From assembly GCF_052119585.1 (NCBI RefSeq), contig NZ_JBGQOJ010000029.1, positions 1 through 36,038 on the forward strand: a stretch of 36,038 nt of DNA. Direction: 5' to 3'. The notes under the pieces were generated by a model that saw only the letters and a program-made list of their open reading frames with translations, did no database searches and was not told the origin of the DNA. This document shows, piece after piece, positions 24,154 to 32,609 of the stretch (the stretch's first letter is position 1; each line of letters begins with the position of its first letter). Origin of the DNA: JBGQOJ01 sp052119585. Lineage in GTDB: Bacteria; Pseudomonadota; Alphaproteobacteria; Rhodobacterales; Rhodobacteraceae. The position numbers and the translations under genes are program-made.

Positions 24154-25319
24154 TGCGGGTGTTTGTCATCGCTGGCGAATCCTCTGGTGACAAACTGGGG
24201 GGCGCGCTGATGGCAGGCTTGCGCCAGCTGGTGCCGGACGTGCAATTTTCCGGGGTCGGTGACGCGCAGATGCAGGCGCAGGGGCTGACGACCCTCTTCC
24301 CGATGGACGAGCTAAGCGTCATGGGCATCACCGAAGTGCTGCCGAAATACCGCAGCCTGAAACGCAGGATCGCCGAGACGGCAAGGGCCGTTCTGGACCA
24401 GAAACCCGATGTGCTGATCACCATCGATAGTCCCGATTTCTGCTTGCGGGTGGCGCGGCTGGTCAAGGCGCAGTCAGACATTCGCACAGTGCACTACGTC
24501 GCCCCCACCGTCTGGGCATGGCGCGCGGGGCGCGCCGCAAAAATGGCAAAGGTCATTGATCAGGTGCTGGCACTTTTCCCGTTCGAGCCGCCCTATCTGG
24601 AAGCCGCAGGTCTGCGTTGCGACTTTGTCGGGCATCCCGTTGTCGCCGAACCGCAAGCGAGCAGGGCCGAGATCACGGCCTTTCGCGCCTCCTACCGCAT
24701 CGATGAGGGTGCGCCACTGATCCTTGCGCTGCCTGGCTCGCGTAAGGGCGAAGTCGCGCGCCTTGCGCCCGTCTTCGCCGCAGCCCTACGTCCTGTTCTG
24801 GCCGCGTATCCGACCGCACGCGTTATCCTGCCTGCGGCCCCGAATGTGGTGCATATGGTTTATCAGTTGACGGCCAACTGGCCGGGCGACCGGATCATTG
24901 TCGATCCGTTGCGCGGCACGCCAGAGCAATCCGCCGCCGCAAAACGCGCCGCCTTCGGGGCCGCCGGTGTGGCGCTTGCCGCCTCGGGGACTGTTTCGCT
25001 GGAACTTGCCGCAGCGGGAACCCCGATGGTCATCGCCTACGACATGAACTGGCTTAGCCGCCAGATCATCGCGCGCATGCTGAAGGTGGATACAGTGACG
25101 CTGGTCAACCTTGTGACCGACACCCGCACGGTTCCCGAATTCCTCGGTGCGAACTGCCGCGCCGATCTGATCGCGCCGGCCCTACTGGATGTCATGGCCC
25201 ATCCTGACCGTCAGAAGCAGGCGATGCGGGATACAATGATCCGTCTCGGTCAGGACGACCTTGCCCCCGGCCTGCGCGCGGCCCGTGCGGTACTCGACGG
25301 GCTTGGCAAGGGCTCCTAG
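24153..25319 (+). CDS. lpxB: Lipid A disaccharide synthase
   Basis: The 388-aa protein starts at the ATG overlapping the lpxI stop (24153). A slightly longer frame is not needed. GT19 motifs are VFVIAGESSGDKLGGALMAGL, FSGVGDAQMQAQGL, HYVAPTVWAWRAGRA, LALPGSRKGEVARL and ASGTVSLELAAAGTPMVIAYDMN. It condenses lipid X with UDP-diacylglucosamine at the inner-membrane surface. It is the last gene of the cluster and is followed by a double copy of the recurrent 3'-end element. Confidence 0.97.
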   Translation: MRVFVIAGESSGDKLGGALMAGLRQLVPDVQFSGVGDAQMQAQGLTTLFPMDELSVMGITEVLPKYRSLKRRIAETARAVLDQKPDVLITIDSPDFCLRVARLVKAQSDIRTVHYVAPTVWAWRAGRAAKMAKVIDQVLALFPFEPPYLEAAGLRCDFVGHPVVAEPQASRAEITAFRASYRIDEGAPLILALPGSRKGEVARLAPVFAAALRPVLAAYPTARVILPAAPNVVHMVYQLTANWPGDRIIVDPLRGTPEQSAAAKRAAFGAAGVALAASGTVSLELAAAGTPMVIAYDMNWLSRQIIARMLKVDTVTLVNLVTDTRTVPEFLGANCRADLIAPALLDVMAHPDRQKQAMRDTMIRLGQDDLAPGLRAARAVLDGLGKGS

Positions 25320-25330
25320 GTCTACTACCG

Positions 25331-25365
25331 TTTTTTTGTTCTTTAAATATCCTCGCCGAAGGCGA
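25331..25365 (-). repeat. Recurrent 3'-end element, copy 2
   Basis: Read on the minus strand: TCGCC-TTC-GGCGA hairpin, then GGATATTTAAAGAAC and a run of A. It begins 12 bp past the lpxB stop and is inverted relative to copy 3. On the plus strand the lpxB transcript would read T7-GTTCTTTAAATATCC and then the hairpin. Confidence 0.6.
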
Positions 25366-25387
25366 AAATCCTGATGAAGGATTTTAC

Positions 25388-25424
25388 GCGCTCCGCGCGG
25401 GAGTATTTTTGCCGAGAAGAACGG
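25388..25424 (+). repeat. Recurrent 3'-end element, copy 3
   Basis: A GCGCTCCGCGC palindrome, then GGGAGTATTTTTGCCGAGAAGAA. It lies 13 bp from the mnmA stop codon, placed as copy 1 is to the ABC ATPase gene. Copies 2 and 3 face head to head, one for each of the convergent genes lpxB and mnmA. Confidence 0.6.
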
Positions 25425-25436
25425 GCAAGGCGCGCG

Positions 25437-26582
25437 TCAGCCGCGCCAGATCCAACCGCCGCCAAGGATGCGGCTGCCAACGGGTTCGTAGAACACACAG
25501 GCCTGACCGGGGGACACACCCTCTTCGGGGGTCAGCAATTCCACCTCGGCGGTCGTTGCCGACAGTGGCCGGATGATCGCCTCTCTCGGGGGGCGGGTGG
25601 ACCGGACCTTGACCAGAACCTCGCGCTCCGCGCAGTTGTCAAAGGGCGTGTCACCCAGCCAGTTGATTTCGCGTACGGGGATAATCCGCGTTGTCAGTGC
25701 CTCTTTCGGGCCGACGATCACACGGCGGGCGTCGGCGTCCAGCTTGACGACATACAAAGGGTCTTCCAATCCGCCGATGCCCAGCCCGCGCCGCTGGCCG
25801 ACGGTGTAATTGATGATGCCGTTGTGCTGACCCAGCACCGTTCCCGCCATATCGACGATATCGCCGGGGCTTGCCGCCTCTGGCCGCAGTTTCAGGATGA
25901 CATCGGCGTAGTTGCCGTTCGGGACAAAGCAGATGTCCTGACTGTCGGGCTTATCCGCCACCGACAGCCCGTATTTCGTCGCCAGTGCCCGCGTTTCCGC
26001 CTTGGACGCCAGATGGCCCAGCGGAAAGCGCAGGTAGTCGAGTTGATCGGGTGTTGTCGAAAACAGGAAGTAGCTTTGATCGCGGTTCGCGTCGGCAGCG
26101 GAATGCAGCTCTGGTCCGGCGACACCCATTTTGCGTTGAATATAGTGCCCTGTCGCCATACAATCCGCATCCAGATCTTTTGCGGTGGCCAGCAGATCCT
26201 TGAACTTCACCCGCTCGTTGCAGCGGATGCAGGGCACAGGCGTGGCCCCCGCAAGATAGCTGTCGGCGAATTCGTCGATCACGGCCTCGCGGAAGGTGTT
26301 CTCGTAGTCCAGCACGTAATGGGGGAATCCCATCTCTTCGGCCACGCGCCGGGCATCGTGGATGTCGCGTCCCGCGCAGCAGGCGCCCTTTTTGGCCAGC
26401 GCGGCGCCATGGTCGTAAAGCTGTAGCGTGACACCGACCACGTCATAGCCTTCCTCGGCCAGGTGCGCGGCCACGACCGAACTGTCAACGCCCCCCGACA
26501 TTGCCACGACCACGCGCGTCTCGGACGGGGCCTTTGCAAAGCCCAGCGAATTCAGCTGCGGGTGTCTGGTGTCGAGGGACAT
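25437..26582 (-). CDS. mnmA: tRNA-specific 2-thiouridylase
   Basis: The 381-aa protein starts at the ATG at 26582 with GGAG upstream. An upstream in-frame extension (MRLSCIFLYS...) lacks family character. The PP-loop is VVAMSGGVDSSVVAAHL. TPVPCIRCNERVKFKDLL carries the first catalytic cysteine region and DSQDICFVPNG the second. LGQHNGIINYTVGQRRGLGIGG is also typical. It 2-thiolates U34 of Lys, Glu and Gln tRNAs, using sulfur relayed from a cysteine desulfurase. It is convergent with lpxB and divergent from sciP. Confidence 0.97.
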   Translation of the reverse strand: MSLDTRHPQLNSLGFAKAPSETRVVVAMSGGVDSSVVAAHLAEEGYDVVGVTLQLYDHGAALAKKGACCAGRDIHDARRVAEEMGFPHYVLDYENTFREAVIDEFADSYLAGATPVPCIRCNERVKFKDLLATAKDLDADCMATGHYIQRKMGVAGPELHSAADANRDQSYFLFSTTPDQLDYLRFPLGHLASKAETRALATKYGLSVADKPDSQDICFVPNGNYADVILKLRPEAASPGDIVDMAGTVLGQHNGIINYTVGQRRGLGIGGLEDPLYVVKLDADARRVIVGPKEALTTRIIPVREINWLGDTPFDNCAEREVLVKVRSTRPPREAIIRPLSATTAEVELLTPEEGVSPGQACVFYEPVGSRILGGGWIWRG

Positions 26583-26702
26583 TAGGGTGCTCCGTTCAAG
26601 TCCGGCAGAATATAGGAAAATGCAAGATAGTCTCAAGGGATTGTTTCACCCCTTCTTAAGTAAAACGGGCACAGGGTGCACGTACTGATGAAGGGGAATG
26701 CG

Positions 26703-26981
26703 ATGTTTTTAAAGAAAGTCGACGGCCCGCGCGCCGTCACATTGCCGGGTGGTCGTGTGTTGACACGGGCGGATCTGCCGCCGGACGATACCCTGCGTTG
26801 GGTTGCCAGCCGCAAGGCGGTCGTGGTCATGGCCGTGGCCACCGGATTGATTTTGCGGTCCGAGGCGATGGCAACCTATGGGCTGTCTGACGAGGAATAT
26901 GATGGATGGGAATCCGCGATAAAACGTCATGGCATTAAGGCGTTAAAGGTTACGTCTGTGCAAAAATATCGACAACTTTAG
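26703..26981 (+). CDS. sciP: CtrA inhibitor SciP (DUF1153)
   Basis: The 92-aa protein starts at the ATG at 26703, with AAGGGG seven bases upstream. Upstream GTG and ATG codons are less likely. TLPGGRVLTRADLPPDDTLRWVASRKAVVV, then LILRSEAMATYGLSDEEYDGWESAIKRHGIKALKVTSVQKYR, is the DUF1153 helix-turn-helix fold of SciP. In Caulobacter SciP binds CtrA or its promoters and blocks CtrA-dependent transcription in early cell-cycle stages. Here its gene lies 98 bp upstream of ctrA in the same direction. That adjacency supports the assignment and suggests joint control. Direct evidence of function in this organism is absent. Confidence 0.88.
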   Translation: MFLKKVDGPRAVTLPGGRVLTRADLPPDDTLRWVASRKAVVVMAVATGLILRSEAMATYGLSDEEYDGWESAIKRHGIKALKVTSVQKYRQL

Positions 26982-27019
26982 ATTGATTTGCGTGGGGGAC
27001 GTGCAAGAGTAACGTTAGG

Positions 27020-27027
27020 TTAACCAT
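27020..27027 (+). promoter_or_regulatory. CtrA half-site TTAACCAT upstream of ctrA
   Basis: The exact octamer TTAACCAT lies 52 bp before the ctrA start. I know this octamer as the CtrA half-motif described in Caulobacter. It suggests that CtrA, with SciP, acts on its own promoter. No full TTAA-N7-TTAA site was found in this gap. Confidence 0.45.
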
Positions 27028-27079
27028 TGTGGATAACAGTAAGAGGCGAGCGAATATCTTTTGAACGGAGTTGAACACC

Positions 27080-27793
27080 ATGCGAGTGCTTTTGGTCGAG
27101 GACGATCCCGCAACTGCGAAGAGTATCGAGTTGATGCTCACCCATGCCAATCTGAACGTCTATTCGACGGATCTTGGCGAGGAGGGGATAGATCTGGCGA
27201 AACTATACGACTACGACTTGATTCTTCTTGATATCAACCTGCCGGATATGAACGGCCATGAGGTGTTGCGGCAGTTGCGTCTGGCGCGGATCGACACGCC
27301 TATTCTGATCTTGTCGGGGTCCGATGATACCGACAGCAAGCTTAAGGGATTCGGGTTCGGCGCCGACGACTACCTGACCAAACCGTTCCACCGCGAGGAG
27401 CTTGTCGCGCGGATCCATGCGATTATCCGGCGGTCCAAGGGTCATTCCCAACCCATCATCAAGACCGGTAAGATTGCGGTCAATCTGGACGCCAAGACCG
27501 TTGCGATCGGTGCAAAGACCGTGCATCTGACCGGCAAGGAATACCAGATGCTGGAGCTTTTGTCGTTGCGCAAGGGCACGACCCTGACCAAGGAAATGTT
27601 CCTGAACCACCTTTATGGCGGCATGGACGAGCCAGAGTTGAAAATCATTGACGTCTTCATCTGCAAGCTGCGTAAAAAGCTGGCCGAGGCGACCGATGGC
27701 GACAATTATATCGAAACCGTTTGGGGCCGTGGGTATGTGCTGCGCGATCCTGATCCGGTTGCGGTCGGCCCGCTTCTGGCGGTGGGCGCCTAG
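27080..27793 (+). CDS. ctrA: Cell-cycle master response regulator CtrA
   Basis: The 237-aa protein starts at the ATG at 27080 with GGAG nine bases upstream. An upstream TTG is less likely. The receiver domain (1-120) has acidic residues E7, D8 and D9, phospho-acceptor Asp51 in LILLDINLPDMNG, and Lys in DDYLTKPFHREEL. The OmpR-type winged helix (about 130-225) has LTGKEYQMLELLSLRKGTTLTKEMFLNHLYGGMDEPE. These match the CtrA signature closely. CtrA controls division, motility and, in Rhodobacterales, gene transfer agent and quorum-related genes, and receives phosphate from CckA-ChpT. The C-terminal tail VGPLLAVGA is lineage-specific. Confidence 0.97.
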   Translation: MRVLLVEDDPATAKSIELMLTHANLNVYSTDLGEEGIDLAKLYDYDLILLDINLPDMNGHEVLRQLRLARIDTPILILSGSDDTDSKLKGFGFGADDYLTKPFHREELVARIHAIIRRSKGHSQPIIKTGKIAVNLDAKTVAIGAKTVHLTGKEYQMLELLSLRKGTTLTKEMFLNHLYGGMDEPELKIIDVFICKLRKKLAEATDGDNYIETVWGRGYVLRDPDPVAVGPLLAVGA

Positions 27794-27930
27794 ACGCGCC
27801 ATGCGGTGCTTCGGTGGGGATGCTGACGCATAAGAAAAACGAAGAATGGTGATCACTCACGGATGCATCTGCTGGACCTCGGCTGATCTGGCTCCTATCA
27901 CTTGGGGGCAGCAGTCGCAGGAGAAGGCCA

Positions 27931-30057
27931 GTGGCCAAAGATATTGCCGTTGACCAATTGACCGAACCACAGGCGCGGGCAGAGCTTGGCCGCCTTGGTG
28001 ATATACTGGCCCGGGCCAACCGTGCCTATCATACGCTGGACTCGCCCGAGATATCGGACGCCGAGTATGACGCGTTGAAACGGCGCAATGCTGCGATAGA
28101 GGCGCGGTTTCCGGCGCTGAAGCGCCCCGATAGCCCGACAGAGCAGGTCGGTGCCCCCTTGGCAGAGGGGTTTTCCAAAGTGACCCATGCCGTTCGGATG
28201 CTGTCGCTTGGCAATGCGTTCACGGGCGAAGACGTACAGGATTTCGACGAGCGGATTCGCAAGTATCTGGGGCTGGGGCGGGACTCCGAACTGACCTACA
28301 CGGCCGAACCCAAAATTGACGGGCTGTCCTTGTCATTGAGATTCGAGCATGGCGTTCTGGTGCAGGCCGCAACCCGGGGCGACGGAGAGACTGGCGAAAA
28401 TGTGACGGAGAACGCGAAAACAATCGCAGACATTCCGAAGACCGTAAGGGGTGCCCCGGACGTTCTGGAGGTGCGCGGAGAGGTCTATATGTCCCACGCG
28501 GATTTCGCTGCGCTGAATGTGCGGCAGATTGCGGCGGGGGCCCGGCCCTTTGCCAATCCGCGCAATGCCGCCGCTGGATCCTTGCGCCAGCTTGATGCGG
28601 AAATCACCCGCGCCCGGCCGCTGAACTTTTTTGCATATGCCTGGGGAGAGCTGTCAGAACCGCTGTCGGACACCCAGATCGGTGCGATCAAGCGGCTTGA
28701 AAACCTTGGCTTCAAAACCAATCCGTTGACGGTTCTGTGTGATGGGCCCGAGGCGCTGCTGGCGCAATACCGGATGATCGAGGCACAGCGCGCCACTTTG
28801 GGCTATGACATCGACGGGGTCGTTTACAAGGTGAACGCGCTAGAGCGTCAGCGCCGCCTCGGGTTCCGCTCTACCACGCCACGCTGGGCGATTGCGCATA
28901 AATTCGAGGCCGAATTGGCATGGACCCGACTGGAGGCAATCGACATCCAGGTGGGTCGCACCGGTGCGCTTTCGCCCGTGGCGCGGTTGACGCCGGTCAC
29001 CGTCGGCGGCGTTGTGGTGTCGAATGCCACCCTGCATAACGAGGATTATATTGCCGGATCCGGTGCCAAGGGCACCCCGATCCGCGAGGGCCGCGATATT
29101 CGGGTGGGTGACTGGGTGCAGGTATACCGCGCCGGCGATGTGATCCCCAAGATCAACGATGTGGACCTGTCGCGCAGGCCGGCGGATGCGGTGCCTTTCG
29201 TCTTTCCCCATGTCTGCCCTGAATGCGGGTCGGACGCGGTGCGCGAGGAGGGCGACGCCGTTCGCCGGTGTACGGGCGGCATGATTTGCCCCGCGCAGGC
29301 CGTTGAAAAGCTAAAACATTTTGTCGGGCGGACGGCCTTTGATATTGACGGTCTGGGGGCAAAGCAGATCGAGATGTTCTATTCCGACGATCTGCTGCCG
29401 ATCAAAGTGCCCGCCGACATATTCACCCTGAAACAGCGGGACGCGCAGAATATCCCAAAACTCAAGAACCGCGAAGGCTGGGGTGAAAAAAGCGCGAAGA
29501 ACCTGTTGGAAGCAATTGATAAAAAACGAATAATTGCGCTTAGAAGATTAATTTTCGCGCTTGGAATTCGCCATGTCGGCGAGGCGGGCGCAGGGCTTTT
29601 GGCCGATCATTACGGCACCTGGGGCGCCTTCGAGGCGGCGGTCTCGAGCGCCCGCGTCGGCGAGGGCGAAGCCTGGGAAGACCTGATTGCAATCGACGGG
29701 GTCGGGGCTGTCATGGCAGCGTCCTTGGTGAATGCGTTCCACCAGCCAGCCGAACGGGCCTCGATCGACAGGCTGGTCGCGCAGCTTGACGTGCAGCCGG
29801 CCCAACGCCGTGCGCCGGTGAACAGCCCCGTTGCGGGAAAAACCGTGGTTTTCACCGGAACGCTGGAGAAAATGACCCGCGCCGAGGCAAAAGCCCGGGC
29901 AGAGGCCCTTGGGGCCAAGGTGGCGGGGTCTGTCTCAGCCAGAACCGATATTCTGGTGGCCGGGCCTGGCGCGGGGTCAAAGGCCGAAAAAGCCGCCGGT
30001 CTGGGGGTTGAAACCATCGACGAGGACGGCTGGTTGGCCCTGATCGGCGACGCATGA
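27931..30057 (+). CDS. ligA: NAD-dependent DNA ligase
   Basis: The 708-aa protein reads from a GTG at 27931 with GGAG upstream. The adenylation domain has active-site Lys128 in AEPKIDGLSLSLRFEHG. The OB fold follows, then the four-Cys zinc finger CPECG...RRCTGGMICPAQ. Next come helix-hairpin-helix motifs (FALGIRHVGEAGAGLLADHYG) and a C-terminal BRCT domain starting VAGKTVVFTGTLEKMTR. It seals nicks in replication and repair. A run at about 29506-29565 (EAIDKKRIIALRRLIFALGI) has only 3 of 20 G or C third positions, in strong contrast with the rest. It overlaps recG by 4 bp (ATGA). Confidence 0.98.
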   Translation: MAKDIAVDQLTEPQARAELGRLGDILARANRAYHTLDSPEISDAEYDALKRRNAAIEARFPALKRPDSPTEQVGAPLAEGFSKVTHAVRMLSLGNAFTGEDVQDFDERIRKYLGLGRDSELTYTAEPKIDGLSLSLRFEHGVLVQAATRGDGETGENVTENAKTIADIPKTVRGAPDVLEVRGEVYMSHADFAALNVRQIAAGARPFANPRNAAAGSLRQLDAEITRARPLNFFAYAWGELSEPLSDTQIGAIKRLENLGFKTNPLTVLCDGPEALLAQYRMIEAQRATLGYDIDGVVYKVNALERQRRLGFRSTTPRWAIAHKFEAELAWTRLEAIDIQVGRTGALSPVARLTPVTVGGVVVSNATLHNEDYIAGSGAKGTPIREGRDIRVGDWVQVYRAGDVIPKINDVDLSRRPADAVPFVFPHVCPECGSDAVREEGDAVRRCTGGMICPAQAVEKLKHFVGRTAFDIDGLGAKQIEMFYSDDLLPIKVPADIFTLKQRDAQNIPKLKNREGWGEKSAKNLLEAIDKKRIIALRRLIFALGIRHVGEAGAGLLADHYGTWGAFEAAVSSARVGEGEAWEDLIAIDGVGAVMAASLVNAFHQPAERASIDRLVAQLDVQPAQRRAPVNSPVAGKTVVFTGTLEKMTRAEAKARAEALGAKVAGSVSARTDILVAGPGAGSKAEKAAGLGVETIDEDGWLALIGDA

Positions 30058-32144
30058 GCGGGCGTCCAGAAATCCTGTTCCCGCTGTTTGCCGAGATGAC
30101 AAAGCTGGACGGTGTCGGCCCAAAAACGGCCCAGGCCATGGTTGCCATTGGATTGGAAAAGCCGCGTGACTTATTGTTTATGCTTCCTTATTCTGGCGTT
30201 GATCGTCAACGTCGCGACAGTATCCGGGACGTGGTTGCGCCCGCGACCGTGACGGTCGAGGTCGAGGTCGGCGCCCATACGCCTGCGCGCAAAAAGGGCG
30301 GGCCATATCGCGTGACAGTGCAGGATTCTGGGACCACGTTCCAGTTGGTGTTCTTTCATGCGCAAGGTGACTACTTGCAAAAGCAACTGCCGACCGGCCA
30401 GCGCCGGATCGTCAGCGGCAAGATCGAGATATTCGACGGGATCGCGCAGATGGTTCATCCTGACCATATTCTGCGCCCCGAAGATGCCGGAGACATCCCG
30501 GCGTTCGAGCCGGTTTACCCGTTGACCGCCGGTTTGACCCAGAAAACGATGGCAAAGGCGGCCGCGTCGGCGCTTGACCTTGCGCCGGCTCTGGACGAAT
30601 GGATCGACCCTGCGCAAAAGGCGCGCGGGGGCTGGCCGGATTGGCAGGATGCGGTCCGCATGGCGCATCGGCCAGCGGATGTGGCCGCACTGTCGGCGAC
30701 CGCGCCGGCGCGCACGCGGTTGGCCTATGACGAACTGATGGCGCATCAGCTGACGCTGGCATTGGCCCGTGCGGCAGCGCGGAAAACGGCGGGGAAGCCG
30801 TCCGTCGCCACTGGAAGATTGCAGTCCAAAGTTTTAAAAACACTACCGTTTTTGCCAACAGGCGCACAAGATCGCGCAATCCGCGAGATCAGCGATGATA
30901 TGGCGAAACCCTTCCGGATGAACCGGTTGTTGCAGGGCGATGTCGGGTCCGGCAAAACGCTGGTCGCGTTTATGGCGCTTCTGGTCGCGGTCGAGGCGGG
31001 AGGTCAGGGCGTGATGATGGCGCCAACCGAAATTCTTGCGCGACAACATCTGGAAGGGCTGCAACCGCTGGCCGAGGAGGCGGGTGTCGTGCTGGAACTG
31101 CTGACCGGGCGCGACAAAGGACGAGAGCGGAGAGCCAAGCTGGAGGCGCTGAAGCGCGGTGATATCCAGATTTTGGTCGGCACCCATGCGGTGTTCCAGA
31201 AAGACGTTGAGTTCCGGGATCTTAGGCTGGCGATCATCGATGAACAGCACCGGTTCGGCGTGCGGCAGCGGCTGGAATTGGGCGCCAAGGGGCAGGCGGT
31301 GGATGTGCTGGTGATGACCGCAACGCCGATCCCGCGCAGCCTTGCCTTGGCGCAATACGGCGACATGGATGTGTCGGTTCTGGACGAAAAGCCGCCCGGA
31401 CGGACGCCGGTGAAAACCGCGCTGATCTCGACGGCGCGGATCGACGAGGTGGTGCAACACCTGCAAAAGGCGATTTCTGAGGGGCGGCAGGCCTATTGGG
31501 TCTGTCCGCTTGTCGAGGAATCCGAAGTGGTTGACATGACCGCCGCCGAGGAGCGGTTCAAGCGGCTGCGCGCCATTCTGGGTGAGGGCGTGGTGGGGCT
31601 GGTGCATGGCCAGATGCCACCCGCCGACAAGGATGCCGCGATGGCGCGGTTTGTGGCGGGGCAGACCAAAGTGCTGGTGGCGACCACGGTGATCGAAGTG
31701 GGGGTGAATGTGCCCAATGCGTCGATCATGGTTATCGAGCGTGCCGAAAGCTTTGGTCTGGCGCAATTGCACCAGTTGCGCGGTCGGGTCGGACGCGGAT
31801 CGACCGCCTCGACCTGCCTGCTGATGTATCAGGCGCCTCTGGGCGAAACGGCAGAGCGGCGGTTGATGATCCTGCGCGAATCCGAGGACGGGTTTCGGAT
31901 CAGCGAAGAAGATCTGGCGATCCGCGGGGCAGGTGATGTGATCGGCACGGCGCAATCGGGGTTGCCGAAGTTCCGCATCGCCGATCTTGAACGGCAAGCA
32001 GCCCTGATGGAAGTCGCGCAGTCGGACGCGCGGGCGCTATTGGCAGCCGACCCCACATTGCAAAGCCCGCGCGGACGCGCCGCGCGGGTTCTTTTGTGGT
32101 TGATGGAGCAGGATAAGGCAATTCGTTTGATTTCAGTTGGTTAG
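30054..32144 (+). CDS. recG: ATP-dependent DNA helicase RecG
   Basis: This 696-aa protein has the normal family length. An N-terminal wedge/OB domain (about 60-150) is followed by LPFLPTGAQDRAIREI. Walker A is GDVGSGKT (295-302), motif II is DEQH at 396-399, and motif III is TATPIPRSLALAQYGD. The C-terminal helicase motifs are ATTVIEVGVNVPNASIMVIERAE, then QLHQLRGRVGRG. RecG remodels stalled forks and Holliday junctions. The start codon overlaps the ligA stop, so the two are translationally coupled. Confidence 0.97.
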   Translation: MSGRPEILFPLFAEMTKLDGVGPKTAQAMVAIGLEKPRDLLFMLPYSGVDRQRRDSIRDVVAPATVTVEVEVGAHTPARKKGGPYRVTVQDSGTTFQLVFFHAQGDYLQKQLPTGQRRIVSGKIEIFDGIAQMVHPDHILRPEDAGDIPAFEPVYPLTAGLTQKTMAKAAASALDLAPALDEWIDPAQKARGGWPDWQDAVRMAHRPADVAALSATAPARTRLAYDELMAHQLTLALARAAARKTAGKPSVATGRLQSKVLKTLPFLPTGAQDRAIREISDDMAKPFRMNRLLQGDVGSGKTLVAFMALLVAVEAGGQGVMMAPTEILARQHLEGLQPLAEEAGVVLELLTGRDKGRERRAKLEALKRGDIQILVGTHAVFQKDVEFRDLRLAIIDEQHRFGVRQRLELGAKGQAVDVLVMTATPIPRSLALAQYGDMDVSVLDEKPPGRTPVKTALISTARIDEVVQHLQKAISEGRQAYWVCPLVEESEVVDMTAAEERFKRLRAILGEGVVGLVHGQMPPADKDAAMARFVAGQTKVLVATTVIEVGVNVPNASIMVIERAESFGLAQLHQLRGRVGRGSTASTCLLMYQAPLGETAERRLMILRESEDGFRISEEDLAIRGAGDVIGTAQSGLPKFRIADLERQAALMEVAQSDARALLAADPTLQSPRGRAARVLLWLMEQDKAIRLISVG

Positions 32145-32264
32145 CCTGATTTCTGCCCCGATAGATCTGCTTTGTTCACAAATGTTCTTAAAAAGTTCTT
32201 TACAAAGGCTTTTACAAATGAGAACAAAGGGGCAACAAGATCAACCAACGCAGGACACATCATC

Positions 32265-32387
32265 ATGCTGAACGAGATCAAATCTGTTTTTTCCCGCTCT
32301 TCCGACACGTTGTTGCAGGACGCCGCAGGTGCCGCCGCCTTGGTGGTGATGCTGCTGGCCACGCTTTACGTTCCCGGAATGGTCTAG
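32265..32387 (+). CDS. Small single-span membrane protein, 40 aa, unrecognised
   Basis: The ATG at 32265 is preceded by AGGA at 11 bases. The product begins MLNEIKSVFSRSSDTLLQDA. A hydrophobic helix at about 20-38 (AAGAAALVVMLLATLYVPGM) runs to the C-terminus, with an amphipathic, charged N-terminal half. A longer in-frame start at 32172 would add a Lys/Asn-rich stretch and I consider it less likely. A strong intrinsic terminator on the same strand follows 143 bp later, so a separate transcript probably exists. The function is unknown. It resembles in design the 41-aa protein between rseP and bamA, but not in sequence. Confidence 0.6.
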   Translation: MLNEIKSVFSRSSDTLLQDAAGAAALVVMLLATLYVPGMV

Positions 32388-32530
32388 GCCCGTCCCATCT
32401 GCCTGCGGTCTGTGCCGGCGTCTGCATCCTGTCCCCAATTTGATGCTTTTGCGCTGACATTGCCTGTCCACCGCCCGGGGTTGCCTCACATCCCCATTGA
32501 CGCCGGACCGACACAGACACGCACACTTTG

Positions 32531-32566
32531 CGCCGCCATCCAATCTGGATGCGCGGCGTTTTTTTT
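32531..32566 (+). terminator. Strong rho-independent terminator
   Basis: CGCCGC-CATCC (from 32531) pairs with GGATG-GCGGCG across the loop AATCT with one bulge, then eight T (32559-32566). It ends the transcript carrying the 40-aa ORF, which leaves a 3' untranslated region of about 140 nt with no ORF of note (32388-32530). Confidence 0.85.
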
Positions 32567-32567
32567 G

Positions 32568-32609
32568 CGCACTGCGTGGGGATATTTTGAGGAACAAAGA
32601 CGCAGTGCG
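32568..32609 (+). repeat. Recurrent 3'-end element, copy 4, enclosed in a 10-bp inverted repeat
   Basis: GGGGATATTTTGAGGAACAAAG sits between perfect 10-bp arms CGCACTGCGT (32568-32577) and ACGCAGTGCG (32600-32609). The right arm touches the stop codon of the IscU-like gene. The core matches the other copies in the GGATATTT and AACAAAG parts. Confidence 0.55.

Noticed and set aside
26930..26955. TTAA...TTAA pair at the end of sciP as a full CtrA box
   Set aside because: The spacing between the TTAA units is too short (not N7), and it lies inside the coding sequence.
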